Shown here: positions 46,420-55,178 of the stretch, one piece after another
How positions within the stretch are numbered: position 1 is the first letter of the stretch
How the letters are laid out: the number at the start of each line of letters is the position of its first letter
Origin: Terrimonas_B sp041743125
GTDB taxonomy: Bacteria > Bacteroidota > Bacteroidia > Chitinophagales > Chitinophagaceae
Assembly: GCA_041743125.1 (NCBI GenBank)
Contig: JBGTNK010000025.1
Coordinates: 1 to 64,000, forward strand
Reading direction: 5' to 3'
DNA: 64,000 nucleotides
The notes under the pieces: model-generated
What the model was told of the DNA's origin: nothing
What the model saw: only the letters and a program-made list of their open reading frames with translations
The model's database searches: none
Made by a program: the position numbers and the translations under genes

Positions 46420-47295
46420 ATGCAAATATTAGACGGGAAAAAAGCTGCCCAGGCAATAAAAGATGAACTCAGGATACATGTTGCACAGCGGTCAAATGAA
46501 GGAAAAAAGATCCCCCACCTGGCAGCAATACTTGTTGGAAAAAATGGGGCAAGTGAAACTTATGTAGCGGCCAAAGTTAAAGCTTGTGAAGAAACAGGAT
46601 TTAAGTCCACTCTCATTCGTTTTGAGGGTGACATATCAGAAAACAAATTGCTTGAAAAAATTGAAGAGTTAAATACAGATCCGGATATAGACGGGATTTT
46701 AGTTCAATTGCCATTGCCCAAACATATTTCAGATGAAAAAGTTATTAATACCATTAATCCTGATAAGGATGTGGATGGATTTCATCCGGTAAGTATAGGA
46801 AAAATGGTTCAGGGTGCACCCACCTTTCTGCCTGCTACACCCTATGGTATCATATTATTGCTTCAACATTATAAAATTGATACCAGGGGGAAACATGCCG
46901 TAGTAATTGGCAGGAGCAATATCGTGGGCAGGCCCATTAGTTTTTTATTAAGCGCAAATACGAACCCGGGAAATTGCACGGTTACAATTTGCCATTCGCA
47001 TACTGGCAATCTTAACGAAATTTGCCTGCAGGGAGATATTATAGTGGCTGCCCTGGGACGACAAGAATTTGTAAAAGCAAATATGGTTAAAGAAGGAGCT
47101 ATTGTTATTGATGTAGGGATCACAAGAGTAGAAGACACTTCAAAAAAAAGTGGATTTAAATTAAAGGGCGATGTAGCCTACGAGGAAGTATCCCAAAAAT
47201 CTTCCTGGATAACACCTGTTCCGGGTGGGGTAGGACCTATGACTATTGCAGCTTTAATGAAGAATACTTTCAAGTCGTGTGTTATGAAGAATTAA
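46420..47295 (+). CDS. folD: Bifunctional methylenetetrahydrofolate dehydrogenase/cyclohydrolase
   Basis: This 291-residue enzyme interconverts 5,10-methylene- and 10-formyl-tetrahydrofolate. Family blocks are DGILVQLPLPKHI (active site), DKDVDGFHPVSIGKM, the NADP site GRSNIVGRPISFLL, and the C-terminal PVPGGVGPMTIAAL. Size is normal. It is followed by queE after 21 bp, probably in one transcript. Confidence 0.97.
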   Translation: MQILDGKKAAQAIKDELRIHVAQRSNEGKKIPHLAAILVGKNGASETYVAAKVKACEETGFKSTLIRFEGDISENKLLEKIEELNTDPDIDGILVQLPLPKHISDEKVINTINPDKDVDGFHPVSIGKMVQGAPTFLPATPYGIILLLQHYKIDTRGKHAVVIGRSNIVGRPISFLLSANTNPGNCTVTICHSHTGNLNEICLQGDIIVAALGRQEFVKANMVKEGAIVIDVGITRVEDTSKKSGFKLKGDVAYEEVSQKSSWITPVPGGVGPMTIAALMKNTFKSCVMKN

Positions 47296-47316
47296 TTACA
47301 ATAAGAAAAGGTTGAA

Positions 47317-47940
47317 ATGATTGATTCAATTAAAATAAAGGCGCCACAACTGCCAGTGATGGAGCATTTTTATACCATTCAGGGAGAGGGATATCACCAG
47401 GGAAAGGCAGCATACTTCATTCGTCTTGGAGGATGCGACGTAGGATGTGTATGGTGCGATGTAAAAGAAAGCTGGGATGCCTCAAAACATCCGTTATACG
47501 AATTAGAAAGTTTGGTATCTGCTGTTAAGAGTACCCCGGCAAAAATAGTTGTGATCACCGGTGGCGAACCTTTAATCCACAATTTGGATAAGTTGACACT
47601 CGCTCTTCAACGTTCAGGATTACAAACAAATATTGAAACCTCAGGATCATCTCCGCTGTCGGGAACCTGGGACTGGATCTGCCTCTCTCCCAAAAAATTT
47701 AAGGAACCGTTGCCCGAAGTGGTAGCGGTTGCTCATGAATTAAAGATCATTGTCTATAATAAATCTGATTTGAAATGGGCCGAAAAGTATAAAAAGATGG
47801 TATCCTCTCATTGCAGGCTTTATTTGCAGCCTGAATGGAGTAAAGCAAATCAAATAACCTCGCTCCTAGTCGATTACATAAAAAATAACCCTCAGTGGGA
47901 ACTAAGCCTCCAGATTCATAAGTACATCAATGTGCCTTAA
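47317..47940 (+). CDS. queE: 7-carboxy-7-deazaguanine synthase
   Basis: This 207-residue radical SAM enzyme of queuosine biosynthesis opens with EHFYTIQGEGYHQGKAAYFI and carries the cluster-binding cysteines in GGCDVGCVWCDVK (CxxxCxxC). ITGGEPLIH and IETSGSSPL are further family blocks. The product forms the 7-deazaguanine core used for tRNA modification. AAGAAAAGG lies just upstream of the ATG. It follows folD by 21 bp. Confidence 0.93.
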   Translation: MIDSIKIKAPQLPVMEHFYTIQGEGYHQGKAAYFIRLGGCDVGCVWCDVKESWDASKHPLYELESLVSAVKSTPAKIVVITGGEPLIHNLDKLTLALQRSGLQTNIETSGSSPLSGTWDWICLSPKKFKEPLPEVVAVAHELKIIVYNKSDLKWAEKYKKMVSSHCRLYLQPEWSKANQITSLLVDYIKNNPQWELSLQIHKYINVP

Positions 47941-48032
47941 TCCGGGCATATTATCATTGCAGCTCAAATTTTGAAAAGGCTTTGATTCCTGAAATCCTTA
48001 TTTTATATTTGTTCACTGCAAGTAAATTCTTC

Positions 48033-48096
48033 ATCCTTTTATTAACCTTTCTCTTATCCTGTCATGACCTGAGTTTTAAGAAAGAGTTAATAGGAT
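48033..48096 (+). other. Long imperfect hairpin between queE and the six-helix membrane gene
   Basis: Nineteen base pairs can form in four blocks: ATCC/GGAT, TATTAAC/GTTAATA, CTTTC/GAAAG and TTA/TAA. Small bulges (TTT, TC, A) separate them, and the 20-nt loop contains the palindrome GTCATGAC. There is no T-run after it, so it is not a standard terminator. It could be a leader structure, an mRNA end or a small RNA part. Confidence 0.4.
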
Positions 48097-48186
48097 ATAT
48101 ACTACATAACTAATCGCATCCATTTTATCCTGTCTACGAGACCGCACCTCCAATTCCCATTCTGTACACCTTAGAATACTGATAAA

Positions 48187-48999
48187 ATGACTACTAATTA
48201 CAAGACTCTCAAAGTAAGACAATCCTCAATTGTTATTACCCCTGAAAGGACAGCGATTTATCTATTTGGTATAGCAGGTTTTCTCTTTGTATTTAATCTG
48301 ATTAGCATAGTACTCCAAAAAAATCTTGGGTACAATGGCTTTTTTACAAAAGGACTGGTGTATTTGTTCGACGCAAGTGAAGAATCTAATATTCCTACCT
48401 TTTATTCGTCACTCGTTTTAACTGTAGCTGGCGCTCTTTTATTCATGATATACCTGGTTTCAAAACAGTATGCTCAAAAATATGTAAATCACTGGTTACT
48501 TTTAAGTTTAATTCTTTTCTTTCTGGCTGTGGATGAATCAATAAGTATCCATGAAAAATTTAATAAAATTGGCCATTATATTAAACCAGATCCTGAAGGT
48601 TATCTAAAATATCCATGGATATTGCCTTATGGTTTATTTGTTTTTGTTGCCTGTGGCATTTTTGCCAAATTTGTATTTGCATTACCGAAAAAAACCAGAA
48701 ACCTATTTATTAGTTCCTCTATTATTTACATTACTGCAACAATAGGTTTTGAAATAATAGAGGGCCATGTCATTGCAATTTTTGGAGTAAAATCTTATTA
48801 TTATTTGATATGCGCTTTAGAAGAGTTCCTGGAAATGACCGGCATAATCATTTTTATTTATGCCTTGCTTGATTATGTTACTTTTTTTAAATCTTACTTC
48901 GTATTTAGCCGACCTGAAAAAGAAGTAACTCCTCAAATGAAATTCAACCGAAATCAAGTCAATAGAGAAGCCTTTGTTTTTACAAAATATAATAATTAA
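48187..48999 (+). CDS. Six-helix integral membrane protein, function unknown
   Basis: This 270-residue protein has six hydrophobic helices (starting near residues 22, 72, 100, 135, 175 and 208). Charged residues lie in or beside the membrane parts: FLAVDESISIHEKF after helix 3, FEIIEGH in helix 5 and ALEEFLEMTG in helix 6. Such buried Asp, Glu and His residues suggest a metal-binding or proton-handling membrane enzyme or channel. I do not recognise a named family. The gene stands alone, with a structured 246-bp spacer before it. Confidence 0.7.
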   Translation: MTTNYKTLKVRQSSIVITPERTAIYLFGIAGFLFVFNLISIVLQKNLGYNGFFTKGLVYLFDASEESNIPTFYSSLVLTVAGALLFMIYLVSKQYAQKYVNHWLLLSLILFFLAVDESISIHEKFNKIGHYIKPDPEGYLKYPWILPYGLFVFVACGIFAKFVFALPKKTRNLFISSSIIYITATIGFEIIEGHVIAIFGVKSYYYLICALEEFLEMTGIIIFIYALLDYVTFFKSYFVFSRPEKEVTPQMKFNRNQVNREAFVFTKYNN

Positions 49000-49154
49000 A
49001 ATTTACCGGATTATATCCATTGAATGCCAATCTGCCGGGCATTTCTCGTAAAGAATATCTAAAGTTTAGTGTTCATACTATCAAAGATGGGCTCAAAAGA
49101 ATAACAGGAATAAAAATCCGTTAGTTTCGTTATGAATAAGAAATATCCGGATCA

Positions 49155-51071
49155 ATGAAAAAAGCAATTCTTTTTCTAACAACCTATGTTTTGATTAGTG
49201 GTTCGTTTTCTCAGGCATACGATCCTTATAAAGTCAACAAAAAGGCTATCACAATATATAACCAGGCTTTAGAGCAGGCGCAGGATGGCCACCTTGACAA
49301 TGCAGCTGAATTGCTTAAGATATCCATTCAGACGGACAATAATTATCTGGACGCTTATTTATCTCTTGCCGGAGTGTATGGGCAATTAAAAAACTATTCC
49401 TCCAGCATAGAATATTATGAAAAGGCTTTTGCCAGGGATCCTGCTTATACGGCAGAGTATAAACTTCCCTATTCAATCAACCTCGCGGGCCAGGGAGAAT
49501 TTGAAAAAGCATTGAATGCGATCAATGAACTATTGGAGAAAAATCCTCCTAAAAATTCTAACTCCTTTAAGGCAGCTGAATATCGCAAACGTTGTTATGA
49601 ATTTGCCGTTGAATATTCAAAAAAAAATCCGAACAAGAATTACATTTTTTCCCCTGTAAATATGGGTCCTGAAATCAACAGCGTGGAATCAGAATATTTT
49701 CCCTCGCTGACTATAGATAGCAAGGAATTGGTCTTTACACGAAGACTTAAAGGTATGAACGAAGATTTTTTCAGCAGCCGGCGGGATACGGGTCAATGGA
49801 CAAAATCAAAACCAATAGAAGGTTATGTGAATTCTGAGCAAAATGAAGGCGCTCAAAATATTTCCCAGGATGGTCAATGGCTGGTTTTTACAGGCTGCAA
49901 CCGTCCGCAGGGATTTGGTAGTTGCGATATTTATATTTCCTACCTCCAAAAAGAAGGATGGAGTGAACCCGTGAATGCAGGAGGATGGGTGAATTCAGAT
50001 CAATGGGACTCACAACCTTGTTTATCCCCTGATAAGAGAGAGCTTTATTTTGCCAGCCGCAGACCAGGAGGTTTTGGAGGAAGTGATATTTATATATCCA
50101 GGTTACAAGCCAATGGAAAATGGGGAGAAGCTGAGAACCTGGGTGAAGGAATAAATACCAGCGGTGATGAACAAAGTCCCTTCATTCATGCGGATAATCA
50201 AACCCTTTATTTTACTTCCAACTACTGGCCGGGTTATGGCGATGATGATTTGTTTTATGTGAAAAAAGGGCCCATGGGCGACTGGAGTAAACCAATCAAC
50301 CTGGGTTACCCCATTAATACGATTAGCCGGGAAGGAACATTATTTGTTTCCGCCAGCGGAGAAACCGCTTATTATGCAAGTGACCGAAATGACACAAAAG
50401 GCGGGATGGATATTTACACTTTTCAATTGCGGGAGGACATTCGCCCCCATAAAACATTATGGATAAAAGGACAGGTCTTTGATAAAAAAACTTCAGTGGG
50501 ATTACCTTCTGCCGTCGAGCTGATTGATATGGCTTCGAAACAAACCATTTCAAAAGTGCAAACCGATGAAAAAGGATATTACCTGATCACCTTGCCTGTT
50601 GGAAAGGATTATGCGTTTAATGTAAACCGTAAAGGATATTTATTTTATTCTGATAATTTCTTTCTGAGTCTACATTCCAGGGACTCGGTTTATCAAAAAA
50701 ACATTCCTTTACAACCCCTGGAAGAAAATGCTTCCGTTGTGCTGAATAACATATTTTTTGACGTCAATAAATTTGAGATCAAATCCACATCCATGGCAGA
50801 ACTGGATAAAATAGTTCAATTGCTAAATGATAATCCAACTTTAAAAATTGAAATTTCAGGCCATACAGATAATGCAGGCAAACCGGCAGATAATTTAATT
50901 CTGTCAAATAACAGGGCAAAAACTGTGGTTAGTTACCTCATCAATAACAGGATCAGCCCACAGCGGCTTACCTATAAAGGTTTTGGCGAAAAACAACCCG
51001 TTGCAGATAATAGCACGGAAGATGGCAGGTCAAAAAACCGGAGAACCGAATTGAAAGTAGTTAGCCGGTAA
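49155..51071 (+). CDS. PorE-like OmpA family protein (TPR, PD40, CRD, OmpA)
   Basis: This 638-residue exported protein has a signal peptide (about 1-20), TPR helices (about 30-110), a WD40-like PD40 propeller (about 165-425; GFGGSDIYISRL, GGMDIYTFQL), a carboxypeptidase-regulatory-like domain (about 440-525) and a C-terminal OmpA peptidoglycan-binding domain (SGHTDNAGKPADNLILSNNR). This order matches PorE of type IX secretion, which anchors the machine to peptidoglycan, though many paralogues exist and this one lacks a lipobox. It lies in the region that also holds a T9SS cargo gene and sprA. Confidence 0.82.
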   Translation: MKKAILFLTTYVLISGSFSQAYDPYKVNKKAITIYNQALEQAQDGHLDNAAELLKISIQTDNNYLDAYLSLAGVYGQLKNYSSSIEYYEKAFARDPAYTAEYKLPYSINLAGQGEFEKALNAINELLEKNPPKNSNSFKAAEYRKRCYEFAVEYSKKNPNKNYIFSPVNMGPEINSVESEYFPSLTIDSKELVFTRRLKGMNEDFFSSRRDTGQWTKSKPIEGYVNSEQNEGAQNISQDGQWLVFTGCNRPQGFGSCDIYISYLQKEGWSEPVNAGGWVNSDQWDSQPCLSPDKRELYFASRRPGGFGGSDIYISRLQANGKWGEAENLGEGINTSGDEQSPFIHADNQTLYFTSNYWPGYGDDDLFYVKKGPMGDWSKPINLGYPINTISREGTLFVSASGETAYYASDRNDTKGGMDIYTFQLREDIRPHKTLWIKGQVFDKKTSVGLPSAVELIDMASKQTISKVQTDEKGYYLITLPVGKDYAFNVNRKGYLFYSDNFFLSLHSRDSVYQKNIPLQPLEENASVVLNNIFFDVNKFEIKSTSMAELDKIVQLLNDNPTLKIEISGHTDNAGKPADNLILSNNRAKTVVSYLINNRISPQRLTYKGFGEKQPVADNSTEDGRSKNRRTELKVVSR

Positions 51072-51208
51072 AAATATTAGTCGCTGAAAATGTCATTAAA
51101 TGTCATTAAGCAATTCAGACAATAAACTAGTACGGCATCAATATTAATAAAAATTATCCCAAAAATCTGACGCTTCAATTTGTAACTTCATCATGATATA
51201 TTTATCAA

Positions 51209-52309
51209 ATGAATGATGAATTGCTTTTCCAGATTTCTTTAACCCTCATTCCTAATATTGGACCCGTTCAGGCAAAGATTCTGTTACAGCTATACGATGC
51301 TCCCGATATTTTTAAAGCAAAAAAAAGGGAGCTTGAAAAAATAGAAGGCGTGGGTTCTGTGAGAGCTGCATCCATAAAAGCATTTTCTGATTTTTCAAAA
51401 GCAGAAGAAGAAATCGCCTTTATTGAAAAATATAAGATCAAACCGCTTTTCATTACACATAAGGATTACCCCAAACGGCTGTTAAATTGCTTCGACTCGC
51501 CTACCCTTTTGTATTATAAAGGAGAAGTAGATCTTAACCAGGGAAAAGTTATTGCAGTGGTTGGTACCCGTAACCATACCGATTACGGAAAACAAATAAC
51601 AGAAAAATTAATTGAAGAATTAAAGGAACAAAATGTAATTGTAGTAAGCGGACTTGCTTATGGAATTGATGCCCTTGCGCATAAGGCAGCCATGAAAAAT
51701 AATCTATTAACAGTCGGCGTTCTTGCACATGGACTGGACCAGGTTTATCCCAATCAACATACCGGCATGGCAAAAGAAATGATCAAATCTGGCAGTGGCC
51801 TGATTACGGAATATAAAAGTAAAACCAAGCCGGATAAACATAATTTTCCTACCCGGAACCGTATTGTTGCAGGAATGACCGATGTTACAATTGTAGTAGA
51901 AACAGGAATAAAAGGCGGTAGCATGATAACAGCAGAACTAGCCAATAATTACAATAAAGATGTTTTTGCTTTTCCCGGAAAAGTAAATGATGTTAAAAGT
52001 GAAGGGTGCAATTACCTGATCAAAAACAATAAAGCCGTTTTGCTGACAGACGCTCAGGAGGTGATAGAATGGATGGGATGGGAAGAACGAAAAAACCCTA
52101 CCATTAAAAAGCAAAAGGAACTATTTATTGAATTGAGCAACGACGAAAAAATAATAATTGAGATATTAAAGGATAAACCTTCCGTGCATATTGATGAAAT
52201 AAATTTCAAAAGTGGTATGAGCAGCAGTTCTGTGGCAGCTGCTATCCTGGGCCTTGAACTACAAAACGTTGTGTTATCTTTACCTGGTAAGCAATACCGC
52301 ATCGCCTGA
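51209..52309 (+). CDS. dprA: DNA-processing protein DprA
   Basis: This 366-residue protein has an N-terminal helix-hairpin-helix part (IPNIGPVQAKILL; IEGVGSVRAASIKA), then the Rossmann-like domain (VGTRNHTDYGKQITEKL; VSGLAYGIDALAHKAA; GSMITAELANNYNKDVFAFPG), and a C-terminal winged-helix part. DprA loads RecA on incoming single-stranded DNA in transformation. It is next to a T9SS cargo gene with no other competence gene beside it. Confidence 0.95.
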   Translation: MNDELLFQISLTLIPNIGPVQAKILLQLYDAPDIFKAKKRELEKIEGVGSVRAASIKAFSDFSKAEEEIAFIEKYKIKPLFITHKDYPKRLLNCFDSPTLLYYKGEVDLNQGKVIAVVGTRNHTDYGKQITEKLIEELKEQNVIVVSGLAYGIDALAHKAAMKNNLLTVGVLAHGLDQVYPNQHTGMAKEMIKSGSGLITEYKSKTKPDKHNFPTRNRIVAGMTDVTIVVETGIKGGSMITAELANNYNKDVFAFPGKVNDVKSEGCNYLIKNNKAVLLTDAQEVIEWMGWEERKNPTIKKQKELFIELSNDEKIIIEILKDKPSVHIDEINFKSGMSSSSVAAAILGLELQNVVLSLPGKQYRIA

Positions 52310-52392
52310 GAATTTAAACCAGGCAACGTAAAAATCAAATTAATTGTCAGTGTTATAGCCCATATTTTTTGCTATTTTACGTTCATACCAAT

Positions 52393-54423
52393 ATGAGACA
52401 AAAGCCCGGAATCTTACTCCTCTTCATTTTTCTTTGCCTTCAGATAAATACAGCGTTGGGCCAGGCTTGCTCCACATTGGGTCAAACACCTGCCACCGCT
52501 TTTCCTGTTTGCGGTACTACCAAATTTGACCAGGATAATGTACCACTCTGCAGTACCAACAGCCTCTTTGTTCCGGGTTGCTCAGGAAATGGGAATGCCA
52601 ACTATGAAAACAGGAACCCTTTCTGGTATAAATTCACCTGCTATGTCCCGGGAACTCTTGGATTTGTGATTACACCAAAAGATCCTGCTGACGATTATGA
52701 CTGGCAACTTTATGATGTAACCGGGCTGGATCCGCAAGAGGTTTTCACCAACCGGAATATCATCGTTTCCGGCAACTGGGCTGGCAATCCCGGGCCAACG
52801 GGTACATCAGCTACCGGAGTTAATTTTATTCAATGTGCATCGGCCTACAACGGAACGGAATCCCGTTTTGCAAAAATGCCTGAATTGATCGCAGGCCATG
52901 AATACATTTTACTGGTCAGTCATTTTACCAATTCACAAAGCGGCTATTCCCTGTCATTTGCCGGAGGAACAGCAATCATTACCGATCCGGCTGAGCCTCA
53001 TCTTCAAAAAGCGTCGCCCGCCTGCGACGGATCAAAGATTACGCTAAAACTGAATAAAAAAATGAGATGCAGTAGTTTGAGTTCAACGGGCAGTGAGTTT
53101 AGTCTCTCGCCAGCTCTTACTACTATCGTTTCCGCAGTTGCAGCTAATTGTTCCTCATCATTTGACTTTGATGAACTGACGCTTATTCTGGCATCACCAT
53201 TACCCTCGGCAAATTATCAACTCATAATAAATAAGGGAAGTGATAACAATTCTTTGCTTGACAATTGTGAAAGAGCAATACCCGATGCTGAGCAAACCAG
53301 TTTTGCATATACTATTCCACGGCCCATACCTATTGACAGCGTCGGCAAAACGGGATGTGCTCCCAATGCTATAAAATTATATTTCAGCAAGAAAATTGAT
53401 TGCAGTTCCATTGCCGCAAACGGCAGTAATTTTTTGATTAGCGGCCCAACTCCTGTTAATGTAATATCTGCGGCAGGTGATTGCTCTAACGGTTTAAGCA
53501 ATATTATTACTGTAATTTTTCAAAACCCTGTTTATACAAAAGGTCTTTATACAGTTACTCCAAAATTAAGCGTTAACGGAGGTGCAGTTATTGATGAATG
53601 TGGTAAGATTATACAACCTTTGCCTGTTACGTTTACTACCAGCGATACCGTCTCGGCCAGGTTCAATTATAGCAATAAATTAGGCTGCCGGTTTGACACC
53701 CTGGCCTTTTCACATAATGGTGCTCATGATGTAAATAAATGGGACTGGACCTTTAACAACAACATTACTCATCATACACCTTCTCATTCTATTATTTTTC
53801 CTGCAAGCAGCACCAATATTGTACAATTAAAAGTGACCAACGATGTTTGCAGTGACTCTGTATCCAATTCTATTGTTTTAGACAATGAGGTAAAAGTTGA
53901 TTTTAAGATGCCTGATTTTATATGTCCGGAGGATCTTTTTATGGCTGAAAATACCAGTACAGGACTAATTGATTCCTGGAGATGGAACTATGATATTCTC
54001 CATTCCAGCCGGTTAAAAACTCCTGCTCCATTTACATTCCCGGCCAACAATATTGAGTCTGCCTACATGATCAAACTGGTAGCTACAAATAACACATTTG
54101 GGTGCAGCGATAGCATTAGTAAAAGATTAATGGTATTTGATAATTGCTTTATAGCAGTACCTACTGCATTTACACCCAATGGTGACGGGTTAAACGATTA
54201 TTTATTCCCCAACAATGCATTAAAAGCCGAAAACCTGGAATTTAAAGTTTTCAACCGCTGGGGCCAGCAGGTTTTTTCAACCCGTAGCTGGCAGGATAAA
54301 TGGAATGGAAACTTTAAAGGCATTCAGCAAAACTCGGGGGTGTTTGTATGGTTCCTGAGTTATACACTCCGCGGTACAGATAAACAAATTTTTCGAAAAG
54401 GAACCACTATGCTTATTCGTTAG
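52393..54423 (+). CDS. Secreted protein with T9SS type B (gliding-associated) C-terminal sorting domain
   Basis: The start at 52393 (MRQKPGILLLFIFLCL) gives a proper signal peptide; eight extra codons are open upstream. The middle has several beta-sandwich repeats with conserved Cys (KINLKLNKKMRCSS-like and KIDCSS segments) and PKD-like parts (WDWTFNN; DSWRWNYD). The C-terminus (about 590-676) is the gliding motility-associated type B CTD: VPTAFTPNGDGLNDYLFP, FKVFNRWGQQVF, WNGNFKG. It is therefore exported by type IX secretion to the cell surface. The binding target is unknown. Confidence 0.9.
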   Translation: MRQKPGILLLFIFLCLQINTALGQACSTLGQTPATAFPVCGTTKFDQDNVPLCSTNSLFVPGCSGNGNANYENRNPFWYKFTCYVPGTLGFVITPKDPADDYDWQLYDVTGLDPQEVFTNRNIIVSGNWAGNPGPTGTSATGVNFIQCASAYNGTESRFAKMPELIAGHEYILLVSHFTNSQSGYSLSFAGGTAIITDPAEPHLQKASPACDGSKITLKLNKKMRCSSLSSTGSEFSLSPALTTIVSAVAANCSSSFDFDELTLILASPLPSANYQLIINKGSDNNSLLDNCERAIPDAEQTSFAYTIPRPIPIDSVGKTGCAPNAIKLYFSKKIDCSSIAANGSNFLISGPTPVNVISAAGDCSNGLSNIITVIFQNPVYTKGLYTVTPKLSVNGGAVIDECGKIIQPLPVTFTTSDTVSARFNYSNKLGCRFDTLAFSHNGAHDVNKWDWTFNNNITHHTPSHSIIFPASSTNIVQLKVTNDVCSDSVSNSIVLDNEVKVDFKMPDFICPEDLFMAENTSTGLIDSWRWNYDILHSSRLKTPAPFTFPANNIESAYMIKLVATNNTFGCSDSISKRLMVFDNCFIAVPTAFTPNGDGLNDYLFPNNALKAENLEFKVFNRWGQQVFSTRSWQDKWNGNFKGIQQNSGVFVWFLSYTLRGTDKQIFRKGTTMLIR

Positions 54424-54545
54424 GTGCCTCCCAACCTGATCACTTTAAAAAGAAAGCCTCCTGCTTTTTAAAAAAAAACTTACCGTTTTTAAAAGGGAAG
54501 TTTGACTATTAATCATTTTCAAATTCCCGCTTTTGCGATTTCTCC

Positions 54546-54553
54546 TATTTTCG
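54546..54553 (+). promoter_or_regulatory. Possible -7 box for ruvA
   Basis: TATTTTCG is one mismatch from TAnnTTTG and ends 5 bp before the chosen ruvA ATG. Confidence 0.3.
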
Positions 54554-54558
54554 CAGCT

Positions 54559-55140
54559 ATGATAGCATATCTGAAAGGTGATTTTGTAAATAAAACCCCG
54601 GCCGCAGTGCAGCTTGATGTCAACGGGATCGGTTATGATGTACAGATTACGCTCAATACATATAGCCGGATACAACATTTAGAAAAAGGACTATTACATA
54701 CTATATTGATCATCCGGGAAGATGCACATATACTTTACGGTTTTTTTGAGGTGGCAGAAAAAGAGATGTTTTTGCAATTGACAAGCGTTTCTGGCATTGG
54801 CGCTTCAACCGCCCGGGTCATGCTTTCATATATGAAACCAGATGAGCTGGCAAGTGCCATTATACTTTCCGACATCAGGACCCTGGAGAGTATTAAAGGA
54901 ATAGGCAAGAAAACGGCGGAAAGAATGGTGCTGGAGCTAAAGGATAAACTGGTAAAACACCCCATCGAATCAAATATTTCCCCATTGAGAAGCAATACAT
55001 TGCAACAAGATGCGTTAAATGCACTGACAGCTTTGGGCATCAACCGGTCGGCTGCTGAACAGGCTGTAAAAAAGGTGCTGGCTTCGGAGCCGGGTTTGCC
55101 CGTTGAAGAGTTGATCAAAAAATCACTGCGTAGCCTCTAA
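54559..55140 (+). CDS. ruvA: Holliday junction branch migration protein RuvA
   Basis: The ATG at 54559 (MIAYLKGDFVNKT) is chosen because it gives the standard RuvA start; 19 further codons upstream are open but lack family features. The protein of 193 residues has the N-terminal OB fold, helix-hairpin-helix motifs (LTSVSGIGASTARVMLS; LESIKGIGKKTAERMVLEL) and the C-terminal RuvB-binding helices. It binds four-way junctions and works with RuvB, which is not in the window. It is followed by sprA after 38 bp. Confidence 0.96.
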   Translation: MIAYLKGDFVNKTPAAVQLDVNGIGYDVQITLNTYSRIQHLEKGLLHTILIIREDAHILYGFFEVAEKEMFLQLTSVSGIGASTARVMLSYMKPDELASAIILSDIRTLESIKGIGKKTAERMVLELKDKLVKHPIESNISPLRSNTLQQDALNALTALGINRSAAEQAVKKVLASEPGLPVEELIKKSLRSL

Positions 55141-55178
55141 CGAACAATTATTACTGGACTAATTGATTCTGAGAATAC

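Noticed and set aside
54447..54480. Possible terminator after the T9SS cargo gene
   Set aside because: The stem around AAAGC/GCTTT is only about five solid pairs and is followed by A rather than T on the plus strand.
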